NCBI RefSeq assembly: GCF_900102515.1
Contig: NZ_FMVS01000004.1
Coordinates: forward strand, 171,474 to 235,473
DNA length: 64,000 nucleotides
DNA from: Butyrivibrio sp. INlla14
Lineage (GTDB): Bacteria > Bacillota > Clostridia > Lachnospirales > Lachnospiraceae
Direction of reading: 5' to 3'
Positions 25,851-35,729 of this stretch are shown here, piece by piece. The translations under genes were made by a program, and so were the position numbers. Under the pieces are notes generated by a model. That model was not told the origin of the DNA. It saw only the letters and a program-made list of their open reading frames with translations, and searched no databases. Numbering within the stretch: position 1 is the first letter of the stretch; each line of letters begins with the position of its first letter.

Positions 25851-27599
25851 ATGAGTAAAGAAACCAAGTTTTTGAGTATAGCGATAGGTCTTTTACAGGG
25901 ATTCAATAAGGAAAATGGAGTAGCTGATAAAGCTGCATACAGCATGGATGCTGAGAAACTGTATAAATTCGTGGAATACGCCTGGGAAAACTGCGTAGAT
26001 CAAAAGAAAAAAAGATCCAATGAGGTAGATTATCCAGCTGGAAATGACAGGAACAGATTCCATCAAAATGGGATAGTAAAAGGGGAAAAACACCTTGGAA
26101 GTATTTTTATTGAAACTAGATCTGGAGGAATAGGAACTCCTGCTCAAGTTAAGTTTTTTAAGCTTCTTCCGGGCGAAGATGCAGGAGATTTTGACAGAGT
26201 AAATGGAAAGATCACCATGATCCGCGATATTACGGGATTTGATGGCTGTCTATCAAGAAAACTTCCAGTGGGCAGGTATGTGATCGAGGTGTCCAAGGGA
26301 AGTGAATACGAAATAATAACAGATGACATCGAAATCAAAGAGGATACTAATTCCAGAAAATCCTATGACTTAAGCCGATTTGTGAATATGGAGGAAATGG
26401 GGTGGATTGCTGGAGAATTACACCACCATAGCGTTTACTCTAGTCCTGTTTTTGGTGGAGATGACGATGTAGTGGATACCCCTCAGGAAATTGCTAATTC
26501 ACAGATGGCAATGGGGCTTTCCTATGGGGCTTTGTCTGACCATCACATTATATTAAGTCACCCAGCCTGGAAAGCTCTAAAAAGGCATAATTTTGTGCCT
26601 ATCATTTCTAAAGAGATATCTACTTCTAACGGTCATGTTATGGCTATGGGAGTCCCTATAGATGTGATATATAAGATTCCTGAGGACAAAGACAGAACTG
26701 ATGAGTATCTCAGGAATGAATTTGTAAGGATCACTGATGTTATCAAGGAAAATGGAGGCCTTGCCCAGATAAATCACCCAAGAGACCTTCAGAGATCCAT
26801 TTCCTGGAATCCAAATTTTAATGATATGCTGGATATTTTTGAGACCATGGAGATATGGAATGGCTCAAATCCAATGATGCCGGGAAGTACCAATGATGCC
26901 GCCATGAAGCTATGGATGGATTGCATGAAGAGAGGACTTTTTTTACCTGCAACTACAGGAAGTGATACTCACAACATATGCGCTGATGACTATCATATTC
27001 TCTTTGACGAGGTGATGGATGTTCTAGATGCGATAAAAGCCAATGCTACTACGCTTTTAAAAGAGTATCCTGAGGAAACTCATGTAATGCTTGAAATCGG
27101 GGATAAACTTCTACCGCTATTGGAAAAATGGGCTGAGACCTGCCTTAGCAGCGGCTGTGTAAGAACCTATATAAATTTTGATGCATCTATGCCAAGGGAA
27201 GATACGCATAATCCGGAGTATATTATGGACAGGCTTCGCAGAGGGAGAAGCTTTTTGACTAATGGTCCGATTCTGGTATCAAGAGTTAATGGTAAGCTCC
27301 CAGGGCACAAGGTACCTGTAAGTACAGGTGGCAGAAAGAAAGGAAAAACGGGTGATTGCGGAGCTGAGCTTGAAATTGAGCTAATGATCCTTGCAAATAG
27401 AGGGCTTAAGACGCTAAAGCTGTGTACAGAGAATGGGGTATATAAAGATATTCCTCTAAAGGGCGGAAAAAAGAACGGCTTCTATGACTATAGTCAGACT
27501 ATAAAAGAACCCGTTCCTGATGGCAATTACCTGTATTTCATGGTGCAGGATGACTGCACGAATCTTGCTATAACAAATCCTGTCATATTGGTACGCTAA
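25851..27599 (+). CDS. PHP-domain metallohydrolase, CehA/McbA-like
   Basis: A 582-residue protein. After a roughly 190-residue beta-rich N-terminal domain comes a PHP domain with metal-binding GELHHHSVYS, SDHH, an INHPRD segment and GSDTHN, matching CehA/McbA-type phosphoesterases. Such proteins hydrolyse phosphate or carbamate-type esters, but substrates are mostly unknown. No signal peptide is visible. It opens the carbohydrate region and precedes the minus-strand AraC regulator. A role in processing a modified sugar is inference from position only. Confidence 0.75.
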   Translation: MSKETKFLSIAIGLLQGFNKENGVADKAAYSMDAEKLYKFVEYAWENCVDQKKKRSNEVDYPAGNDRNRFHQNGIVKGEKHLGSIFIETRSGGIGTPAQVKFFKLLPGEDAGDFDRVNGKITMIRDITGFDGCLSRKLPVGRYVIEVSKGSEYEIITDDIEIKEDTNSRKSYDLSRFVNMEEMGWIAGELHHHSVYSSPVFGGDDDVVDTPQEIANSQMAMGLSYGALSDHHIILSHPAWKALKRHNFVPIISKEISTSNGHVMAMGVPIDVIYKIPEDKDRTDEYLRNEFVRITDVIKENGGLAQINHPRDLQRSISWNPNFNDMLDIFETMEIWNGSNPMMPGSTNDAAMKLWMDCMKRGLFLPATTGSDTHNICADDYHILFDEVMDVLDAIKANATTLLKEYPEETHVMLEIGDKLLPLLEKWAETCLSSGCVRTYINFDASMPREDTHNPEYIMDRLRRGRSFLTNGPILVSRVNGKLPGHKVPVSTGGRKKGKTGDCGAELEIELMILANRGLKTLKLCTENGVYKDIPLKGGKKNGFYDYSQTIKEPVPDGNYLYFMVQDDCTNLAITNPVILVR

Positions 27600-27615
27600 A
27601 AAGCTAAAAAAGTGC

Positions 27616-28518
27616 TTACTTGCCAATAGTGGAGGATTGACGGTATTCCCTGGGGGATGCACCGGAAATCTTATTAAAAATCCTGTTAAATTGCGAGAAG
27701 GATGAAAAACCACATTCCTCCGCTATTTGGGAAATCTTTTTATTACTGGATATAAGCTGATATTGGGCATTTTTGATCCTGGTGAGTTGGATATAGTTGG
27801 ATAGGTTAAAGCCCGTAACATGCTTAAACTCTCTTGATAAGTAGCTTGAACTAATGAAAAACTGCTCAGAGAGCGCATCTAGAGATATATTCTCGTCGTA
27901 GTGGGTGTGGATGTAGGAAGATATTTCATACATCTTTTGCTGAATTGAGTTATAACTCTGGTCGTTGGTGTAGATATTCTTGTTTCTCAGGTCATAGAAG
28001 GTGTACAAAAGCTCCTGAAACTTGTTGTGAATGTAGAATTCATCGGCTGGATTGCCGTAGTATTTGTGCTCTTTTGAAAAGATAAAGAGGCTGTTCAGAA
28101 TGTCTATGAGTCTTTGCTGGTCCTGAAAATCAAAGCGGTAGATTGGAAGATCAGCGTGGAAGGGCTTAAGGATTTCCCTGTAGGCGTCGGCTGTTTCTGG
28201 CTTGTCTAGAGGGTACATAAAGTCTATGATCACTCTTTTGCTGGGTTCGCCCTTATAGTAGACGGATTTGTGCATAACAGAAGGCGCCAGCAACACAAAA
28301 TCTCCCATGTGGATATTATAGGGAACACCTTCAATAAGGTGAGTTGCGTTGGGCGCTAGAAGAAACATCATCTCGTAATATGGATGAAGGTGCTGGAATT
28401 CCATATTTACAGAGGCATCCCTCTTGTCATAGTCAATGTAGTAATAAATGTTATTAGGGATGTTGTTGATGATTATGTAGTGGTTGTCTTCGTAGTAAAT
28501 ATTGTCGTTTATAAGCAT
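27616..28518 (-). CDS. AraC-family transcriptional regulator
   Basis: A 300-residue regulator. Residues about 35-110 form a cupin-like sugar-sensing domain (FQHLHPYYEMMFLLAPNATHLI), and about 200-295 hold two helix-turn-helix motifs (ISLDALSEQFFISSSYLSREFKHVTG and KISQIAEECGFSSFSQFNRIFNK). It is divergent from the GH88/105 gene with only 35 bp between the starts, so it probably controls that gene and its neighbours. The inducer is probably a product of the oligosaccharide handled by this region (inference). Confidence 0.9.
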   Translation of the reverse strand: MLINDNIYYEDNHYIIINNIPNNIYYYIDYDKRDASVNMEFQHLHPYYEMMFLLAPNATHLIEGVPYNIHMGDFVLLAPSVMHKSVYYKGEPSKRVIIDFMYPLDKPETADAYREILKPFHADLPIYRFDFQDQQRLIDILNSLFIFSKEHKYYGNPADEFYIHNKFQELLYTFYDLRNKNIYTNDQSYNSIQQKMYEISSYIHTHYDENISLDALSEQFFISSSYLSREFKHVTGFNLSNYIQLTRIKNAQYQLISSNKKISQIAEECGFSSFSQFNRIFNKISGASPREYRQSSTIGK

Positions 28519-28553
28519 GAGATTAGTATAAATGAAATGGAAAGAGGTAGCAA

Positions 28554-29645
28554 ATGAAAGTAGAAAGAGAAGTAATTCTGTCAGTTCTTGAGGTTTTGGC
28601 TCAGAGTTTTAAGAAATTTCTCTATGAAGATGATGAGAAATTTCTTGAAAACATGAAAACCAAAAACCTGGCTGGCGATGATATTTCAAGGTATCAGCAC
28701 TGGGAGTGGACTCAGGGAGTGGGCCTTTATGGCATTTATCAACTTGCCCAGGAACTTGGCAGAAAGGATTTTGTTGATTTTCTGGAGAGTTTTTATGACA
28801 AAGAAATTTCTCTTGGCCTTCCAGCAAAAAATGTTAATACATGCGCGCCTCTATTAACCTTGGGATTATTGCTCAAGGATACTGGAAATGAATTATATAA
28901 AAAGACCTGCCATGAATGGGCAGAGGCAATAATTAAGGATTTTGCCAAGACTTGTGAGGGCGGAATACAGCATAGGACGTCAGATAGCGAGAATACCGGA
29001 GAACTCTGGGACGACACTCTATTTATGACAGTTATGTTTCTGGCTCTGATGGGAGAAATAGAGGATAGTGATACGTATAGGGAAGAAGCAAGGTATCAGT
29101 TTCTCCTGCACATAAAGTATCTTGTTGATCATAAAACGGGGCTATTGTTCCATGGATGGACTTTTGAGGGACATCATAATTTTGCAGAAGCTCTGTGGGG
29201 GAGAGGAAACTGCTGGTTTACCATTGCTGTTCCAGAATATCTTTCGATTGCAGATGTACAGGGCGCTGACAGGAAGTTCCTGATAGAGGCACTTTTAGGC
29301 CAGGTTAAGGCCCTTGAAAAGTATCAGGACCAGAGCGGCATGTGGCATACCCTTGTGGATGATGACACGTCTTACCTTGAAGCCAGTGCCACTTGTGGTT
29401 TTGCCTATGGTATCTTGAAGGCAGTCAGGCTAGGTCTTATTGATAAAAAATATAAAGATGTTGGTTTAAAAGCTCTTGAGCCCATATTAAAGCTCATTGA
29501 TCCAGACGGGACCGTTAATCAGGTGTCCTATGGAACGCCTATGGGAAGAGAGTCCAAGGACTTTTACAAGGGGATAGAGATAAAGCCTATGCCCTATGGA
29601 CAGGCTTTGGCTATGTTGTTCCTATTGGAAGTATTGAAAGCTTGA
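28554..29645 (+). CDS. Unsaturated glycuronyl hydrolase, GH88/GH105 family
   Basis: A 363-residue alpha/alpha-barrel enzyme. Motifs include YQHWEWTQGVGLYG, the catalytic-Asp segment ELWDDTLFM near residue 152 and HNFAEALWGRGNCW near residue 215. These enzymes hydrate the 4,5-double bond left by polysaccharide lyases, releasing the unsaturated uronic acid. GH105 acts on rhamnogalacturonan fragments and GH88 on glycosaminoglycan fragments; the sequence alone does not let me decide. It has no signal peptide, so it acts on imported lyase products. AAAGAGG precedes the ATG. The ROK kinase gene follows after nine bases. Confidence 0.87.
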   Translation: MKVEREVILSVLEVLAQSFKKFLYEDDEKFLENMKTKNLAGDDISRYQHWEWTQGVGLYGIYQLAQELGRKDFVDFLESFYDKEISLGLPAKNVNTCAPLLTLGLLLKDTGNELYKKTCHEWAEAIIKDFAKTCEGGIQHRTSDSENTGELWDDTLFMTVMFLALMGEIEDSDTYREEARYQFLLHIKYLVDHKTGLLFHGWTFEGHHNFAEALWGRGNCWFTIAVPEYLSIADVQGADRKFLIEALLGQVKALEKYQDQSGMWHTLVDDDTSYLEASATCGFAYGILKAVRLGLIDKKYKDVGLKALEPILKLIDPDGTVNQVSYGTPMGRESKDFYKGIEIKPMPYGQALAMLFLLEVLKA

Positions 29646-29654
29646 GGGGTAGAC

Positions 29655-30626
29655 ATGTTCAGTATTGGAGTAGATGTAGGTGGTACAAATATTGCGGCAG
29701 GATTAGTAGACGATTCCTATGAAATTGTCAGAAAGCTAAGTATAAGGACTAGGGATGCTGACACTCCTGACACAATGATAAAGGCAATAGCTGACATGGT
29801 AAAAGAAATAATGTCTGCAGAAAAGCTAAGCGCAAGCCAAATTGAGGCAATTGGAGCAGGAGTTCCCGGGACAGCAGACCTTGAAACGGGGAAAATCTTG
29901 TATGCAAATAATCTTGGCTTTGAAAATGTTGATTTTCTCGGAGATTTGAAGAATGCTCTGGGCAAAGAGCTTTCTGATAAGCTGCATTTTGACAATGACG
30001 CCAATGCGGCTGCAATTGGAGAATATATTACTGGTGGTTATGACACTGACAGTTTTGTAATGGTTACTATTGGCACTGGAATAGGTGGTGGTATCATTAT
30101 TAATGGGAAGGTCCTTAGAGGCTGCAACTATGCTGCGGCTGAGTTTGGCCATATGGCTATAAATATTGATGGAATTGACTGTAACTGTGGAAGAAAAGGA
30201 TGTTTTGAAGATTACGCTTCCGCTACAGCTCTCGTAGAGCAGGCCTGGGAAATAATGAATACATCCGCTGGTAGAAAGTCCTCTTTGTGGAGAAAGGCAG
30301 AAACAAAAGAGGCACTTGATGGAGAAAAATTTTTTGAGGCTGTGAGGGAAAAAGACGCCTGTGCTCTGATAGTACTTAATAACTATTGTTATTATCTTTC
30401 AGAGGGACTTACAAATATCATCAACATTCTGCAGCCGGAAATCCTCGTCCTAAGCGGAGGTATAACGCGAGCAGCAGATCTTTTCCTTGATAGCGTAAAA
30501 GAAAAAGTTTCAAGAGATGTATATTCAAGAGACAGTAGCAAAAATACAAAGATCACAATAGCAAATGGTACTTCTGATGCCGGAGATGTGGGCGTGATCG
30601 GGGCTGCCCTGATCCACAAGATGTGA
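29655..30626 (+). CDS. ROK-family sugar kinase
   Basis: A 323-residue ROK protein with ATP-binding DVGGTNIAAGLVD at the N-terminus, catalytic-region DNDANAAAIGEY, and the zinc motif CNCGRKGCFEDYAS near residue 180. There is no N-terminal DNA-binding domain, so it is a kinase, not a repressor. Substrates of this family are glucose, N-acetylglucosamine, N-acetylmannosamine and similar sugars. With nagB downstream, an amino sugar is plausible. It sits within a tight operon with the GH88/105 gene and the lyase-like gene. Confidence 0.88.
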   Translation: MFSIGVDVGGTNIAAGLVDDSYEIVRKLSIRTRDADTPDTMIKAIADMVKEIMSAEKLSASQIEAIGAGVPGTADLETGKILYANNLGFENVDFLGDLKNALGKELSDKLHFDNDANAAAIGEYITGGYDTDSFVMVTIGTGIGGGIIINGKVLRGCNYAAAEFGHMAINIDGIDCNCGRKGCFEDYASATALVEQAWEIMNTSAGRKSSLWRKAETKEALDGEKFFEAVREKDACALIVLNNYCYYLSEGLTNIINILQPEILVLSGGITRAADLFLDSVKEKVSRDVYSRDSSKNTKITIANGTSDAGDVGVIGAALIHKM

Positions 30627-30652
30627 CTGGGAAGGCTAAATTTGGAGGAAAA

Positions 30653-32317
30653 ATGAAGAATCATTACGAATTTATATTAAAGGATACGCAGGAGCTGGTC
30701 TATGAGTCTATGTGCACCCAGATAATGGATGAGAAAGACGAAAACTTTGGGGCTTTCATGGATAGAGACCGCATTCTTGACGCCAAGTATACAATCTACA
30801 GAACTGCGTCCATGATATCACTCTATTGTTGTAAGGACAGCGAGCTTTTCAGAGATGAAAAGCTTTTTAAAAGAATAATGGCAGGACTTGGCTTTGCTGA
30901 GAAAATGCAGCTTGATAGTGGACTTTATGACTATGTAACTTGCAATTTCAGCTCAGCACCTGATACGGCTTTTTGTATAAAAAAGCTGATGCCGATTTTC
31001 TTTTTTCTAAGAGATGTTTGTGGTGATAAGAGAACTGATAAGGAAGATGAAATCTATAAGATAATTGAGGGAATAATCAGGAAAGCAGCCAGAGGAATAA
31101 TAACGGGTGGGTTTCACACTCCTAACCATAGATGGGCTATAGCGTCAACTCTTATGGAGTGTTATAAGATCTACGGCGATGAGGATATGAAGCTTTGCGC
31201 GGAGAGGTATCTGGCAGAAGGAATAGACTGCAACGAAGATGGCGAGTATGCGGAGAAATCTGCCGGAAATTACAACCGTGTCAACAACGATGCCATGATA
31301 ACGCTTGCAGAAGCTACAGGAGATAAGTCATATGAGGAGTATGTTATCAGGAATCTTCGTATGATGCTTCATTACTGGGAGCCTGATGATTCAGTGTTTA
31401 CGGCCAATTCCACCAGGTTTGATAAAGACCGCCTCATGTATCCGACTGATTACTATACAGAGTATATGCTGATGGCTCAAAGATATGATATTCCTGAGTT
31501 TTTTGAGATGTGCAATTACATTATAGATGTGTGTAAGAGGCGCAATCTTCATGGCCCGGATTGCCTTATTTATTTCATGTGGTATCCGGAATGGATAAAT
31601 ACTGAGCATGAAGGCATTTACAATAATCCTGACTATCATGTTTTTTACCAGAATTCTGGTATTTCCAGAAACAGGACTGGAAGATATACCTATACAGTGA
31701 TGAAGGGCAAATCCAATTTCCTTTATTTTCACAATGGAACAATAAAGCTTGAGATGAAGGTTGCAGGAAGCTTTTGCGAGCATAGGGCCTTTAAGGGCGA
31801 GACTATGGAGGAGACTGAAAATGGTCTTCATCTGCATCAGACTATGCATGGTTGGTACTATCTGCCCTGGAGCATAGACAAAAAACCAGCTACAAACGAT
31901 TGGTGGCAGATGGAGAATGACAAGCGCGACAAGAAGATGGGCCCTGATATGGATATTGATGTATGGGTTCAAGAGAGCAAAGAGTGCGATGGAATTGATG
32001 TACGCGTCAAGACAAGTGGCGTGGATGGAGCCCCATGGAGAATTGAGATGTCTTTTACCGGGGCAGATTTCCTTGAAAACAGCCATATGGCAACTAATCT
32101 GAAAGGGAATGAGACTATTATAGCCAAGGATGGTGAAATTCAGCTATCTAATTCCAGGGATACGCTGATAATTGGTCCTGCCTTTGGAACTCACAGATTT
32201 ATGGAGGGAAAAGAGGACTCAGAGGGCACAAATGCAGGTTCTTCCACCATTTACTTTACGGATTATACAGGCTTTGATCATACAATAACGATCAGAAATA
32301 TGAGAAGTCAGATTTAG
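30653..32317 (+). CDS. Putative polysaccharide lyase-like protein of unknown family
   Basis: A 554-residue protein. The N-terminal 330 residues are helical with Trp/Tyr/His-rich motifs (GGFHTPNHRWAIASTLMECYKIYG; EKSAGNYNRVNNDAM; YPTDYYTEY) like the alpha/alpha-toroid domain of heparinase- or alginate-lyase-like enzymes. The last 220 residues are beta-rich. I cannot name a family with certainty. It has no signal peptide. GGAGG precedes the ATG at 30653; an in-frame GTG at 30623 overlaps the ROK gene stop and has no site. Its place next to an unsaturated-uronate hydrolase supports a lyase or related role. Confidence 0.55.
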   Translation: MKNHYEFILKDTQELVYESMCTQIMDEKDENFGAFMDRDRILDAKYTIYRTASMISLYCCKDSELFRDEKLFKRIMAGLGFAEKMQLDSGLYDYVTCNFSSAPDTAFCIKKLMPIFFFLRDVCGDKRTDKEDEIYKIIEGIIRKAARGIITGGFHTPNHRWAIASTLMECYKIYGDEDMKLCAERYLAEGIDCNEDGEYAEKSAGNYNRVNNDAMITLAEATGDKSYEEYVIRNLRMMLHYWEPDDSVFTANSTRFDKDRLMYPTDYYTEYMLMAQRYDIPEFFEMCNYIIDVCKRRNLHGPDCLIYFMWYPEWINTEHEGIYNNPDYHVFYQNSGISRNRTGRYTYTVMKGKSNFLYFHNGTIKLEMKVAGSFCEHRAFKGETMEETENGLHLHQTMHGWYYLPWSIDKKPATNDWWQMENDKRDKKMGPDMDIDVWVQESKECDGIDVRVKTSGVDGAPWRIEMSFTGADFLENSHMATNLKGNETIIAKDGEIQLSNSRDTLIIGPAFGTHRFMEGKEDSEGTNAGSSTIYFTDYTGFDHTITIRNMRSQI

Positions 32318-32330
32318 GGGAAAATCTAGA

Positions 32331-32351
32331 GCAAAAAATGCAATGTTTTTT
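32331..32351. promoter_or_regulatory. Element shared with 25680-25700, before the ABC binding-protein gene
   Basis: The same GCAAAAAATGCAATGTTTTT sequence lies 94 bp before the ATG of the solute-binding protein gene. A small hairpin (AGAGG/CCTCT) follows at about 32380-32395. It could be an operator governing importer expression. Confidence 0.45.
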
Positions 32352-32444
32352 GCGAATAAGTAAAAAAATCGACTATTTAGAGGACAATGCCTCTGATAAA
32401 ATATGATTATCGTAAGGTGTAGCGAAAAGCTAAAAGGAGGAATT

Positions 32445-34526
32445 ATGAGAAGGAAAATGAACTCAAAAGCAGTATCATTAGTACTTGCTGCAGCAACTGG
32501 CATGACGATGTTGGCAGGCTGCGGTGGGGCAGCAACTCCTGCGCAGACAAGTGGGGATACGAGCGCTACTACAGAAGCTACTGCAGTAGAAGCTCAGACA
32601 GGTGACATTGCATCCAATACTGAGGAGGTTACAGTAGAGGGATTTGCAGAGGCACCAATGCTGGCTGATCAGGTAGCAGCCGGAAATTTACCAGCTGTGG
32701 AAGAGAGAATTCCTGATGCGGACAACGTTTTTGTTGAAACTGTAGATGCAACAGGTGCTCCTTTGGAGATCGGATCATATGGCGGAGTTATCAACTTGGG
32801 TCCAGCAGGCGGAAGCTGGGGACTTTCAAGACCATCTCTTGAGTCTATAATCCGCTACAATACTGATGGATCTTATTATCCAAATGTCATCAAGTCATTT
32901 GAGCATACTGATGACTACACAACTTGGACTTTCCACTTAAGAGAGGGCATGAAGTGGTCAGACGGAGAGCCATTTACAGCAGATGACATAACATTCTGGT
33001 ATTATATGTGCCATCTTACAAACTATGATAGCAAGAAGAGCTGGGCAGCTCTTAAGGAAGAAGTAGATGGCGAGGATGCATGGGCAGATCTTAAGAAGGT
33101 AGATGACTACACAGTCACATGGACTTTCGTTAATCCCAAATATCCAGCGGATTTCATTGAAAACGGCGATTTTAAGTGGTGCTGGGCTCCAGCTCACTAT
33201 TTAATGGATCTTATTCCTGATTCTGAGGATTATCCTTATGTTGAGAATGAATATTATCAGAGCACAGGACTTTCAGAGGAAGAAGTTCTTGCCAATGCTC
33301 AGAAGAAGAACATTGACGCAGCTACAGTCAAGGATCTTGGCAAGTCAGTATCCTACAACTTCTGGAATGTAGCAGGAATTCCTACTGTTAATTCTTTTGT
33401 TCTTTCAACAGTACCCGGCAATAGCTCCAAAGATGACACACTTTGCATCATGGACCGCAATCCATACTTCTGGAAGGTTGATGCAGCTGGCAATCAGCTT
33501 CCATATGTAGATGCTCTTCACTTCAATCAGACTTCAGAGGATGGACAGGATCTTCTTATGTTCCGTTCTGGTGAGATTGATATCATTGCTGTAGCAATGA
33601 AGGATATTGCAGCTACACTTTCAGATCTTGGAGATACAGCTTCTCTTCGTGAGTGGGGAACCACTAACTGGGGCAGCTATCAGGTAACCTTCAACTACAC
33701 AAATCCTGATAAGAACTATGCAGATCTTTTTGCTAATCCGGATTTCCGTGAGGCCATTTCAATCTGCGTCGACAGAAATCAGGCTTCTGAACTTCTTACA
33801 GATGGCTTCCTTGAGCCAGGCCAGTGCGGACCTATGGAAGGAAATGTAGGCTATAGCCAGGAGTGGGTTGAAAAATGGACAGAATATGATGTAGACAAGG
33901 CAAAGAGCCTTCTTGAGGGCTGCGGCCTTAAGATGGGATCAGATGGATTCTACACATTCGCTGATGGTTCAGAGCTTATGCTCACATTCCTCGAATATGA
34001 TGGTGGAATGGACGATGCATATCCTGTATTTGAGCAGTATTACAAGGCAGTAGGCCTTAACTGTGCTATCAAAAACCTTGAAGTTTCTGCATTCGATGAA
34101 GCTATAGATAACAACGAGTGGGTTGCAGTAATGGGACCTCATACAGCAGTTGGTGGAGCTTCACTTAAAGACAGAGCTGCTCCATTTGTTCCTATCGCTC
34201 AGGCAGCTGAGTGGTATGGTGAGTATGGCACATACTATGCAACAAAGGGTGCTCAGGGTGTTGAGCCTACAGGCGATATGGCTAAACTTGTTGAATTATA
34301 TGACAAGTGGCGCTTAACAGCTGATGAGACAGAAAGAGACAGCTATCAGGCAGAGATTTACAAGATACATCAGGATAATCTCTGGACAATAGCTTATCTC
34401 AAGGCAGAGGGTTACTACGAACTCATCAATTCAAGTATTAAGAATTATGCAGATAATCTTGTATCTGCTGACTGCTACCAGTACGCTAACATGACACATT
34501 ATGAAGTTCTTTTCAAGGCTGAGTAA
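32445..34526 (+). CDS. ABC transporter solute-binding lipoprotein, Opp/Dpp family
   Basis: A 693-residue family 5 extracellular binding protein. The signal peptide ends in the lipobox LAGC (Cys near residue 25), then an acidic Ala/Thr-rich linker, then the binding fold (WTFHLREGMKWSDGEPFTADDITFWY). It is longer than typical oligopeptide-binding proteins (about 540). AAAAGGAGG precedes the ATG at 32445. Members of this family import peptides or oligosaccharides; the surrounding glycosidases argue for an oligosaccharide. It is the first gene of a five-gene importer, separated from the permeases by a hairpin. Confidence 0.9.
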   Translation: MRRKMNSKAVSLVLAAATGMTMLAGCGGAATPAQTSGDTSATTEATAVEAQTGDIASNTEEVTVEGFAEAPMLADQVAAGNLPAVEERIPDADNVFVETVDATGAPLEIGSYGGVINLGPAGGSWGLSRPSLESIIRYNTDGSYYPNVIKSFEHTDDYTTWTFHLREGMKWSDGEPFTADDITFWYYMCHLTNYDSKKSWAALKEEVDGEDAWADLKKVDDYTVTWTFVNPKYPADFIENGDFKWCWAPAHYLMDLIPDSEDYPYVENEYYQSTGLSEEEVLANAQKKNIDAATVKDLGKSVSYNFWNVAGIPTVNSFVLSTVPGNSSKDDTLCIMDRNPYFWKVDAAGNQLPYVDALHFNQTSEDGQDLLMFRSGEIDIIAVAMKDIAATLSDLGDTASLREWGTTNWGSYQVTFNYTNPDKNYADLFANPDFREAISICVDRNQASELLTDGFLEPGQCGPMEGNVGYSQEWVEKWTEYDVDKAKSLLEGCGLKMGSDGFYTFADGSELMLTFLEYDGGMDDAYPVFEQYYKAVGLNCAIKNLEVSAFDEAIDNNEWVAVMGPHTAVGGASLKDRAAPFVPIAQAAEWYGEYGTYYATKGAQGVEPTGDMAKLVELYDKWRLTADETERDSYQAEIYKIHQDNLWTIAYLKAEGYYELINSSIKNYADNLVSADCYQYANMTHYEVLFKAE

Positions 34527-34558
34527 TGTATACGAAAATTGACTGGATAGAGTAAAAA

Positions 34559-34605
34559 GAAATCGGAGACGTGCGAGGACGGGGGTTTCCACGTCTCCGA
34601 TTTTT
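34559..34605 (+). terminator. Hairpin between binding-protein and permease genes
   Basis: AATCGGAGACGTG pairs with CACGTCTCCGATT and ends in T5, a strong intrinsic terminator inside the importer operon. Partial read-through would give more binding protein than permease, a common arrangement. Confidence 0.85.
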
Positions 34606-34628
34606 ACGATTTAAAAGGGGTATTTTTT

Positions 34629-35729
34629 ATGGAGGACAAGGTTAGTAAAAAAAGCTTTGTTGAAGGTCTAAAGGAATTCTTCAGAAAAGATCTTGTTCAG
34701 TACATTGTTAAGCGTGTGCTGATGTTTTTCCCTACATTGCTTTTAATTTCAATATTGGTTTTCTTTGTTATTCAGCTTCCTCCCGGAGACTATGTTTCTG
34801 CACATATTGCAGCACTGGCAACGGAAGGTGAGCTTGTTGATGCTGATTACGCAGCATCCATGCGAGCAGATTACGGACTAGATCTCCCTGTCTGGCAACA
34901 GTATTTGAAGTGGGTAAAGGATATTATCTGGACACCTTCAGATACTCCTTATTACAGACTTTACCATTCTCACCATAACTGGAAGTATTCTTTTGCATAC
35001 GGACGTGACGTCTGGAGCGTAGTTAATGACAGACTGGGTCTTACAATTGGTGTTACAGCAATAATCATGCTGTTTCAGTATCTTGTATCTATTCCTATTG
35101 CTGTTTATGCAAGTACTCATCAGTATTCAGCAGGCGATTACATTTCAGCCATAATAGGATTTCTAGGTACAGCTATACCAAACTTTATTCTGGCAATTGT
35201 GCTGATGTATCTCTCTTACAAGTGGACTGGCAATGCAAATGTAGGTCTGTTTAGTCAGGAGATGCTAAAAAACGGCGTTCATTTATATAATTTCGGAGAA
35301 TTTCTAAAGAGGATGATAATTCCTATTATTGTAATTGGAACCAGCGGAACCTGTGGAATTATCAGATCGGTAAGAGCGCAGATGCTTGATGAGGTAGCAC
35401 AGCAGTATACACTTACAGCAAGAGCTAAGGGAGTACCTGAGGGCAAGATCATCATGAAGTATTGCTTCAGGGCAGCTATAAATCCTACAGTATCAGGACT
35501 TGGCGGAGTTCTTTCAAGTCTGTTCTCAGGTTCTACTGTAACTGCACTTGTGCTTAACATGCAGATCCAGGGACCTGTACTATATAAAGCACTTCTTTCC
35601 CAGGACATGTACCTGGCTGGTGCTATCGTAATGATCCAGGCAGTTCTGGTTGTTATTGGAGTTCTTTTATCTGATATCGCTTTAGCCTTCCTGGATCCAA
35701 GAATTCGTTACTCAGGAGGTGGCAGATAA
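34629..35729 (+). CDS. ABC transporter permease, OppB/DppB type
   Basis: A 366-residue inner-membrane permease with an N-terminal helix (VLMFFPTLLLISILVFFVIQLPPGDYV), an extended periplasmic-type loop and about five further helices. The cytoplasmic ATPase-contact loop is near RAQMLDEVAQQYTLTARAKGVPEGKI. It pairs with the next permease to form the channel. Its stop overlaps the start of the next gene (TAATG), so the two are translationally coupled. Confidence 0.92.
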   Translation: MEDKVSKKSFVEGLKEFFRKDLVQYIVKRVLMFFPTLLLISILVFFVIQLPPGDYVSAHIAALATEGELVDADYAASMRADYGLDLPVWQQYLKWVKDIIWTPSDTPYYRLYHSHHNWKYSFAYGRDVWSVVNDRLGLTIGVTAIIMLFQYLVSIPIAVYASTHQYSAGDYISAIIGFLGTAIPNFILAIVLMYLSYKWTGNANVGLFSQEMLKNGVHLYNFGEFLKRMIIPIIVIGTSGTCGIIRSVRAQMLDEVAQQYTLTARAKGVPEGKIIMKYCFRAAINPTVSGLGGVLSSLFSGSTVTALVLNMQIQGPVLYKALLSQDMYLAGAIVMIQAVLVVIGVLLSDIALAFLDPRIRYSGGGR

